Assembly: GCA_036345935.2 (NCBI GenBank)
Contig: JADWOT020000008.1
Location: forward strand, 5,931,114 to 5,995,113
Length of the DNA: 64,000 bases
Source: Taenia hydatigena
Lineage: Eukaryota; Platyhelminthes; Cestoda; Cyclophyllidea; Taeniidae
Reading direction: 5' to 3'
The notes under the pieces are model-generated. The model saw nothing but the letters and a program-made list of their open reading frames with translations. It had not been told where the DNA came from and did no database searches. A program made the translations under genes and the position numbers. Below are positions 54,674 through 64,000 of this stretch, in pieces. How positions within the stretch are numbered: the first letter of the stretch is position 1; each line of letters opens with the position of its first letter.

Positions 54674-57600
54674 GCGAAAGCTGTCTATTCAACTGTCATT
54701 CTCTCACAACTCATACCCCTATATTCAGTTGACTTGAAGTCTCAAACTTGTGGATTTGTGAATACTCTGAAGAATGAACTTGCCTCTAGACGAAAAATTC
54801 ATTTCTTTAACTTTCGTAGAATGAGGTAGGACAAGCGCAATAATTTTTAAAAAATATACTTACTTTAATATTTTAGAAGTCCAAAGTCGATGCATTTCAA
54901 CTCAAACTTGCTCTACGGAATTGCGTAACTCACGGATTGGGTAAGTAAGGCAAAAGTACCTTTTCTTTCCTACAATGACATGCAATAATTCTTGTTTAAC
55001 TCTATCATTTTCTCAATTTTTTGCCACTGGCAATGAAATATCCAAAACTTACAATACATCATGCCACTTCAAGTAGGTGGCAAATTATCACCAGGTGATG
55101 TTTTTTACACCCACTACCGACGTTCACAAATCAAAAGTGTGCTTTGCACTTCCACCCACTTACATAAGAAAGGCAAAAAAAAGAGGAGCTGACTATCAGG
55201 CATTCAGGTGTACCGAAACAATTATGTTTTATTACAGTGAGGCAGAACAGTCTTACATCTCAGCGCATGTCATTATGATCCATAAAGTAGTAGCGTTATG
55301 GGGTTTTATGACTCAGAATTTTCCATATTTTTGAGCAATCAACACAAGTCCCACCCATATTTTTCATTCACTCATATTCGCATCTTTATTGTCAAGGCCT
55401 TCCTTAGGCTTAGTCAAAAGTTTGAAGTTGTTGATATTAAGGGCAGAGGGCAAAACGAGAGAAAAAATGGCAAAAAACACCATTAGTGCCACGTGTGAAC
55501 GTGGTCAGAGGGGTTTTAGTGGAGGAAAATTGGTAGATAAACACGAAAAAATCAAGTCAAAAATTAAGAATGTAGAGATAGAACGAACGGTGGGAGGGGT
55601 AGTTTTTGGTTATTTACTAAAAAAATTGTGCGGTGGTAGTGACAAGCTAGACTTAATGCTGATTACATGGTTTACTAACGAGGTAACTGCCCTCCAATTG
55701 GCATTCGACCTAGAGGTTGCTTCAGCACGAATTTGTTTCTTCCTCGAAACCCTCATTTCTAGTAATTAAAGATTTTTATTTGCATTTAACACAATAATAA
55801 GTCGACATTTCCATTTACAGCCAAATCTTTGTTGGCCGCAAAATTTTTTTAATGTTGGCTAAAAGACGTTTCTACTTTGTTTTCTTTCGAACAATGAGTG
55901 GACGCTACAAGATGAGAAGTGACTTGCTCATCCCGTGTTCACATCAAAAACTGGCCAAATTTGAGCACCCTTCTGTAGACCTCTCGGATTTAGCGCCTAG
56001 AAGTCTCCCCTAAAGTCAAAAAGCGACACAATACTAGGGTAGAGTAAGTATTTTTGACAAGGCTAGCACACAAAACTAAAACGAAGAGTTAAGCAAACAG
56101 TCAATAGACCTCATCATCTCGTGGGTAACTGGGGCCTCGAAAGCCTTACTATTTCCAAAAGAAAGTACAGAGGTCCACGCCTACTCTGAGTGCAGGTTGT
56201 TTTCGTTGTAGTGCGACAACGGCTGCCCTCCTTTTTTACCTCTAAGTGTGCTAGCATACGGGCGAGCACTCACATGCTAATAGGGATAAACTTACTCGGA
56301 AAAAGACCTTGTTTTGCATTTGCCCAAACAGTCGGTATAAAAGTGCACTTTTTTGCTATGCGTAATAATTAGTTTATTCGGAAATAATGCTATGTGCTTC
56401 TGGCTAGAAGTAAATGGCTAAAGGCGTGTTGTTGTCACCGTCGAAGCGTGCTGAATGCAGTGCCCTCCATTTGGAAGGGTTGACATTTCCACTTGATGTC
56501 AACAAAATTTCAACAAACAAAGTGATAAAAGTTCTAGACATTTTGTAAATACAAGTTAATGAATGCCAAAAGCACAAGAAAAGGTTAGAATGTGCAAAAC
56601 TTCAGGTCCCTACAAGGCAGGCGTCCCTGTACCACAAAGGTGGCATTTTGGTCCACTGTTTACTCCAACTTCAAAGCATTAGTAAGAGCTTCTTAAAGGA
56701 AAAGAATAATTGCATTCATCAAGTCTCCCATTTTTCTTCTTTGTATACTGGCGTCAACTCACTTCCAATCTTGGGGTGGTACGAGGTGGCAAAGTTGGCG
56801 TTCCGAGATCTACCTGTCTGGTTGCATTAATCACTGTCTTGAGGAGCCAGCGTTTGACGTAACTCAATTGTCTGTAGTATGGACCTTGTTCCTTTGCTTA
56901 GCTATTCCCTTCAAAAAGTAAACATTTCACTTTGTCAGTGGTTTCTACTTCAACAGACAGCAATTAAGAGCCAATTAAGGACCTTTCCATCTCGAAGCCC
57001 ATTCAACCCAACAGTCGAAATGAATAATTGAGAGGATAAAAGCAACCAAATATTAACTTTCTGACATTTTGTTACAGCAATTAAGGTGATGAAAGAAGAG
57101 CTTTTTTGGAAATTTCTACCCGAAGTCTTCAACGATTTGTTAACTTCCCCTCGAGTTAGTTGGAAAGTGCAAAGTATCCTGAGAACGGCTAATAAAATAG
57201 CAATAATTGACAAAGACAGGTGAGACAAAGGCATTACAGATGCGAAAAAAAACTCTCCAAAGTGGTTCTGTCAGATTAAATTTTTTAACCATAATCTCTC
57301 CGTGCTAATCGCATTGGACAGCGTACTCAAAAGTCAAAATTGTCGGTACTAATTAACATTGATAAGGAAGATAGTTTTTGGTGCTACTTTTTCCTCGCGA
57401 TTCAGCATTCCTGCATTTCTGTGCAAGACATATCTCTTCAGCTCTTTGAAAGGAATAAAGTCACCTTTATTAACTATGACACGGGTGTGACCTGACCCAT
57501 CCTTCTGCTCTCAAAATTAGACCTGGTCAGGCAAAACCGCTGCTTTGTCAACACAAAAATGTTGCATAAAGTGTATAAGATCAAGAATGTTTGAATCGTA

Positions 57601-58163
57601 GGCAAAAGTGATGACACTGCCTGCAGAGTGATTAAGGTTTCCGAGCAAATGTAACACAAAATTTGGCACACCACTTCATTCCAATTTTCGTTAAAATGTT
57701 GCCAAAGAGTCTTTACGGAACATCGGCTGAGTCAAGTAACTTGTGGTGGAGCAGGATAATTTTTACTGTACAAGTGATATTTACTGAAGACACTCTTACT
57801 TCTTGAGGAAGAAACGCAAACAAGTATAGACTAATCGAGTTAGTAAATATATCATTCCGTTTTCATGATAGTGATTGCTTTTTTTGCCAAAAAGAAGGCA
57901 CCTGTGAAATGGACATTAAATTTGCGTGAGTCTTGGTAAATTAAAAAGGAGCTTTTTAAATCCCCATTTCCGTTAGCACATAACCCTTCTGTTTGTCAAA
58001 ACTTACCGCGATTTTTAAACAAACCTGTTTTGACACTTTGACTCCTTCCGTTGTCGTGGAGTGCATAAAAGTGGCATGAATTTTATTTGCATTATTTGAG
58101 TTATCTATAGTAAATTATCGGTCAAATGATAAATAATTTCCGTGCTCAGATCAAATGTCAAAT

Positions 58164-58353
58164 TGTGACTCCCCTTGGCTTCCCTAAGGACGAAAGAAGA
58201 TATAATACTTGAGCAGAATTTGTTTTACTGGCGCAGATGAGGACTAGAAGGCTACTGGCATGGCTTGGAGGCCATGCCATCGGGCAGAAGTACGGAAGCG
58301 GCCTTCTAAGCAACCCTGAAACTACCTTGAAGATTCAAACAAGTGCCTTCAGC
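58164..58353 (-). mobile_element. LTR-like element, copy H, diverged
   Basis: Starts TGTGACTCCCCTTGG, runs through GAAAGAAGATATAATACTTG, ACTGGCATGGCTTGGAGGCC and CAACCCTGAAACTACC, and ends near ACAAGTGCCTTCAGCA. Same block order and length (about 190 bp) as copy A, but the most diverged copy in the window, with no target duplication visible. The central A/T patch has become GCAGAATTTGTTTTACTGGCGC. Confidence 0.5.
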
Positions 58354-59100
58354 ATGATAAAATCAATAAAAAACACGCAATGCGGCCATTTTTAGCATTG
58401 ATGCATTCGATGCCTTCTCTCTACTGCCTTGAACTCTGAGTTTGCCTCCGTTCCTGTCTGCTCTGAAAAGGCTGCTTATACGAGCGAAAGAGAATGCAAA
58501 ATACTTGTCTGTTGTCAATGAGTGAAAACTGCCTCATTCAAATTCCCAGTTATTTTTGCGTGCTAATTTGCACATGATCGCTTCCTTTTGCTCCATGCAT
58601 TCCATTGCCAGTCTCTAGGCAGTTATTATTTTGGAGCCAGGAGTCTTATTTTAAGATGAAATTTAAAGTTGCTGTTGCTGAAAGAGGAGCTTATAATAGA
58701 CACTTGCTAATTATTTTTTCCCATTAACGCCTCATCTACCTTCCGCCTAGCTAGGAATACATTTGTACGAGCAACTCTTTGATAAGTGACGAAAAAACAA
58801 TCTAAGTGTTTTTCTCTTCTATGATCTTTTAGTCAGTCTTAGGTTCTTTAGATGCTAGGTTAAGTGGTGGGTACAAATAAGACTTCTAAGATTTTGGATG
58901 CAGTACCAATCCGGCTTTAAAATTTGGCGTTCCGGCATTGCAATGACATGGACTTCACCTTAAATAAAAATTTGAAAAGGTCTCGTTACCTGCATCACAT
59001 GATATAATGGCCTGGAGAGGGGCAACTAACTAGCAGTGATTCATGGAAACTCTCAACTTCCAATACTGGGTGAAGCACTAAATAATTTAACCCATAGAAA
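58354..59100. other. No recognised feature
   Basis: AT-rich intergenic sequence with no open frame or repeat worth calling. Confidence 0.3.
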
Positions 59101-59382
59101 TTGGAGTCTTTGCAACCTCTAGGTATAAGCCCTAAGAGAGGAAAAGAGGGGAGAAGAGGGATCACGCAGTGCAGTGAAATATGGCAGAATGCAGATTGGC
59201 GTCGTGATTACACTCCCCAAGGTGGAGGACGGATGCCAGTCAAAAATGGGGACAACATTTGGTCTCAGAAAAAAGCTCCTTTAGCGGCGTATCTCTACTA
59301 CTCATCGTTGACTCCTCGCGGTGCCTCGGCATCTCGTTCACCCGCTCTGAGTCCCGCCATAGCTGGTCCCGATGCTGCCTAG
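59101..59382 (+). CDS. Exon-like GC-richer open segment, function unknown
   Basis: A 93-codon open frame begins immediately after an in-frame TAG. It covers a stretch clearly richer in GC than its surroundings, with SEIWQNADWRRDYTPQGGG and a Ser/Pro/Ala-rich end. A GTGATAAG donor-like site sits just at its stop (CCTAG|GTGATAAG), so it might be an internal exon, and a CCCATAG acceptor-like site precedes it. No family recognised, no partner exon found. Confidence 0.2.
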   Translation: MESLQPLGISPKRGKEGRRGITQCSEIWQNADWRRDYTPQGGGRMPVKNGDNIWSQKKAPLAAYLYYSSLTPRGASASRSPALSPAIAGPDAA

Positions 59383-62300
59383 GTGATAAGACCCTAAGAA
59401 AACATCGTAAAATTTGTGAAAAGTGTGCGCATGTGAGTGGGTGTGCTTAAGTGTGATAGGGTAAAGTGTGATTTTATTTTTATGTGCCGCCAGTCGTAAA
59501 AATACAGTCTTTCTCGTTCTACCTACCTCCGAAGCCAAAGCCCAAGCCCAGAGCGTAATGGGTGCCCATTTATTTCCTGTTTTTCCAAAAATTAAGGCAA
59601 TGACACCTCTAAACAATATTTCTCATAAATGTAAATAAGTCCTACGAATTAATAGATAATAACACGCAAAAATTGACATGCTGTCAACATTGATTATTGA
59701 TTGAAAAATCAAACCATTGCATCTAAATGAATTCCCAAATTATTACTAATTAATAACCAAACGATATAGGCAAGTAGCTATCCAAATCAAAAATAGGCGT
59801 AAAATAACCCCATTATTGAAACAATTATTTTTTGGTAGTAAAGGAGAAACTGTTCATAGATTGACATTATCACTTAATGCACATGTTTTAACATTTATCG
59901 GAAAATTGAGAAGGCAAAGTTTTACTAAAACATATGTTTACCATGTTCACCAAGTACGGAAGATTCTAAAGCAAGATGAAAAAATGCCACTAGACATTTT
60001 TCCTTCTCGTCAATCATACAAAAATGGGTCTACTTTAGTGGCCAAACCTGACTGCCTTCTTTTTCTAATAAAGACTAAAATAGAAGACTTTTTATTTACA
60101 TGGCTTTAATAAAATTCAAATAATCAAACGGTTATTGAGTCCATTAGCTCTGTAGTTTATTAGCTCCGTGGTGGAAGCGAAGAAATGGTCCTGGTTAATG
60201 CGATGAGGGGATCGACGGGCATTGAAATCACCACATTAAATAACAAATTTTGGAATGTCATTAAAAATGCATTAAAGTTAGAAAAGGTTTCGCTTTTCTT
60301 CCACCTTTCAAGGCCCTCCTTTTTTCCTTCTGTGACCCTGGAATGTAACTTAAAAAAGAGCTAATTCCAGATTATTTTGATACAACTTAAAGGAAGAAAG
60401 AAAGAAATTTTAAGTGTACTTCACTAAAAAAGCTAAAATTGAATTGTTCTTTACACAAACGCGTTAAGTTTTGATGCTTCGGTATGCTAGTTGGACAATT
60501 CATTATATATATATTTTATATTTTTATTTTTTCATGACTGAAAGTGCATTATGCTGGAAAGTCAAAGGACAAACTTTTGCAGATAAGGAGGGATATAGTC
60601 GAACCTTAATGGCTTTAAAGGACAAGATGGTACACTTTGAGCTGTTACAGACCTAACTTTAAATTCTATGGCTGATTGAAATGCCAAAACTGTACGAGGA
60701 TTTTCACTTCTCCCCTTCATAAGGAGACCGATTTGAGGGATGAATATCATACCATAATGGCCGCAAGCAACTTTGTTTATCGCTCTTTTCAAGGATGTTC
60801 ATTTGTGTTGGAGAATTTTAACAACAAATATTTCTACCTCTTTATATACAGGATGACATAGCTACGCTTGGAACTTGTCAAAACTGGACAAATTTGTCCT
60901 TTAGGGGTGTGCATACCTCTAAACACACAGGCACTTGATATTTTAAATGGACTGACAAAGTAGACTGATTTTGCCTGAAGGAAGTAAACCTGGTCTATAA
61001 TTTTCTCAATTCGACTTGCTACATGGAGGGAACAAATGAAGGGAGGATAAATCCTTTCCGGGTAAACTACATTTCTAAATCAGTAGACAGTTAAAATTTA
61101 GCAAATGAATATTTTTGATAGCAAGGAAGTTTTGTATTTTGCTTTGGCTTAATAAAGACGTTTACTATTGCATGTTGCCAGTCCAGGTACTCAAGCTTGA
61201 TATGGCGTGCAAGATCCATAGGCTCGACCCTTCAAGTAAAAGCATCACAAGCGGACGGAAGCTAATTTGTTTTTTTTATGGAAATAAGTCATTTGTCATT
61301 CCTCTGCGCATCTTGCTATTTATTGCAGTGGTTTTCTCTGTTCTCACAAGACAACCGCTCCCTCCAATTAAACCCCCAACTTGGCAACGAAAACATGCAT
61401 TGAATGACAACTTAAAAAATGCACAGGAGGGCAGATAATCGGCACACCTAATAAGCCCCCCTCCGACACTAGAGACTGTTTGTCACATTTGCAGAGGTCT
61501 AATTAATTGTCTACCTTCAGAAGTTAAATTAGCAAAATGCGTGTTTTATTATACTCCGCCCATTTAATCAAGAGCTTATGTACGGGGTTAAAGGAGACAA
61601 ATTTAATTTCCCAATTTGATTAGTCCTAGAATTTATGACCCAAGCGGGATTGAAGACGATTGTAGATCTTCCAATGACAAGCGTTGGCAGTTCACTAAGC
61701 GAGATAAATTAAGGCATTAAATAATAAAAAGTAATACTTACCCAGTTGAACTGTTTATGGCTTAATTTTATCTGTTTACTGTTAAGTGAAACACGTAGTG
61801 GTTGATGCCTTGCTTGGTTCATGAAGCAGTTCATTAAAAAGCCTCGCCCCTTGCTATCTTCACCTGAGTCGGGGCAAATAAGTGTGCATTTTAAGCCAGG
61901 TACAATCTCTACCCATGGTTTTTAAATGCCATTCACTTTCGTACAAATAGCTACTCCCAGCTACTAATTTAGCACCGAGGGCGGTAAACAAGACCTTTGT
62001 TGGGTATGTTTCTAAATTTATTTGATTAGAAATGAACATTTTCCGCTAATTAAACAAGTGAAAGAGATGTCTTAAGTCTACTTTGAGGCAGGTTGATCCG
62101 AAAACAGTATTAATAAACAACAAACATGTCAAGTTATTTCATGCGTGCACACACTTACTTGTCAAAATTTCATGCTTATATTGAAACTCGTCTAGTTTTG
62201 TCCTCTTTAGTCGAAGGTGAATTAAGTTCCTTACTTTAGAACATTTATTAGAGACGCATTGAAGAGGGCTTGATTTAAATGATTTATCTTAATATAGAGC

Positions 62301-64000
62301 ACAGAGTTCAAAGTTATTCTGGTGACATACACATTCTTCTAGCTCCACGAGCGTAATCACATTACAAAGTAAGTACAGCTTTCACCAGCGGCTAGAATTT
62401 TATCAGGTTCAAAGCGAGCCGACTAGGTTTATTGTCCTCCTTTCACCCCGCCTTGAAGCACTATTAAGTGAATCATTTTCATTTCCTCTTCGTTGTGGCC
62501 CTCATGATGGCATTTGTGAGCCTCGTAGACAATAAAAAAAAGTTGCGTAAACTGTCAAAGCCCAAAAGAATGCCCAGTGGTGCTTCAAATGCTCACTGTC
62601 GTTTTGGTCTACTACATGTCACTCGTCCCCTCCTGCATTTCTTTCCTTCGCCACAAATCATCCTCGGGTATGATAAATTAAGGGAAAAAATGCATTCAAA
62701 CTCAACAATTAATTCATAGCAAAGCAGCAAAAGGTTTATCAGCCTCTTCTTTTCACCAGCACTGCACCTACCTACCTTCAAACAAGGATTTTGGCTTAAG
62801 TGGACTAATGTGGATCACTTATTTTACATCTTTACAACACGAAATTTCAAAGTAAAATAAACATAGTCAAATACTAGGTTTATATGGCTTTAGGCGCATA
62901 AATATCGTTTAAAATTGGAAGTGAGTACGGCCAATCCATTGTCCAATGATGCAATTTGACTAAAACCCACGGAATTTGGAGGACACAGGAGAAGGAAGCG
63001 CTTAAAAGCATCAACTGAACAAATAGTAGATCAAAGTGATAGTTCTTAAAAATCCATTTTAAAGTAAAAAGAACTAATCAAAAAATTTTAAAATAAATCG
63101 CTAGAGACGTACTGGGCCTTAGCACGATCAACGAAGTTAGTTTGCGTGTGCGGACTGCAGCCCATCGCAATAGCAAAAAAGCTCTTGATTAAGCACGTAG
63201 AACGACTGTGATGAAATGAAATAAAAATTATAGCATTTTATGGTAGGAGACGAGGCATTCTCATAAAATTATTAATATGAGCAACATTATAATGTAGGGA
63301 ATGAAGTACCATCTGCCTTTGCGGCCTCCTGTCATGTAGTTATCGGATAGCGCTATTATTTTTAACTACTATGTCTAGTTCAGGCAGTTGTTTTTACCTT
63401 ATAAAGAGAAATCATACAAGATAAAATTTAGATTAAGAAGTGAAATGGTTTCGTGCCGAAGGAAGCAATTTAGAGATTACCATAGATGTTCGTAGTGCCG
63501 CTCAATTTTAACTAAGACCGAAATAAGTTTCGGGTGGGTGTGGATTTTGATGCAGCCTGTAAAGAAAATGAAGAGCGCGCATCGTTAAGACTGGATTTAA
63601 ACAAATTCCACTTTAGTGCAAATCTCTATTCTTCCTTTGAGCAACAAGCCCAGCGTCCCTCTTGGTGACCGTTCTACTGTAGTGCTTCAAGGTTTTTGCG
63701 AATTTTAAGGTATCATAGGACCAGAACAAGGGAGTGTTCAACAGACATAAGGAAATAATACCAACCGCGGGAAGGAATCAGAGATGGCATAATTCATTTG
63801 GATCGGACAAGAATGCCATCTGTTAGTGCTAGCACACATTATACATATGGCCCGGCTATGCGAGGTGAATTGTATCGGAGAGGTGGCGAATTGGGCGGAC
63901 AGCGCTAAGGGCTTTGCCGAAACTTGATTTCCTTTACCAGCGGTCAGTATATCAAACGCATAACTTAAGCGCTCTTAACCTCTTCATAATGTACAGCACT
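59383..64000. other. Gene-poor AT-rich right end
   Basis: No recognisable gene. Frames at 59816-60109, 61115-61438 and 62468-62719 are short, lack motifs and mostly start at non-ATG codons. Confidence 0.3.

Larger units (their letters stand above)
50689..58163. other. Gene-poor AT-rich region
   Basis: No recognisable gene in 7.5 kb. It contains (CCT)n at 53819-53842 and (GA)n at 54638-54673. A 126-codon plus-strand frame at 55389-55769 begins with a non-ATG codon and has no family features. Confidence 0.3.

Noticed and set aside
55389..55769. 126-codon plus-strand frame
   Set aside because: Starts at a non-ATG codon, no family motifs, no paired splice signals. A frame of this length is not surprising in 64 kb.

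Overview
The window is eukaryotic nuclear DNA, most likely from a flatworm and probably a cestode (tapeworm). Reasons: animal-type genes split by many introns, an unusual set of very short introns (29-44 nt), moderately AT-rich sequence, low gene density, and short LTR-like repeats of the kind reported as TRIMs in tapeworms. The species call is inference; no marker gene settles it.

Five protein genes can be reconstructed exon by exon from splice sites and reading-frame continuity. (1) 1-989, minus: 5' part of an HDHD5-type HAD hydrolase, leaving the window at base 1. (2) 5110-5527, plus: profilin, two exons. (3) 24943-33360, minus: clathrin heavy chain, complete, 16 exons, 1680 residues. (4) 34679-41969, plus: the DDX54/Dbp10 nucleolar RNA helicase, complete, 14 exons, 877 residues, with motif II reading DEGD instead of DEAD. 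(5) 42903-44309, minus: a vasohibin (tubulin tyrosine carboxypeptidase), 8 small exons, 340 residues, with its Cys-His-Ser triad intact. Clathrin and DDX54 are divergent, 1.3 kb apart; DDX54 and vasohibin are convergent, 0.9 kb apart.

The rest, about 5.6-24.9 kb and 44.3-64 kb plus 1.0-5.1 kb, holds no gene I can recognise. It contains a family of about 130-190 bp elements with TG...CA ends, two copies having exact 5-bp target duplications, clustered at 1.37-4.52 kb with single copies at 44.6 and 58.2 kb. It also holds two weak non-LTR retrotransposon remnants (about 16.3 and 22.4 kb), a few orphan exon-like segments, a 96-bp tandem duplication and simple repeats.

The genes belong to different cell processes (trafficking, actin, ribosome biogenesis, microtubule detyrosination, a mitochondrial-type hydrolase) and show no shared pathway. 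What they share is architecture: very short introns near 5' ends, and a 3' splice-type AG within about 25 nt upstream of four of the five start codons, which suggests trans-splicing or introns next to the start codon.
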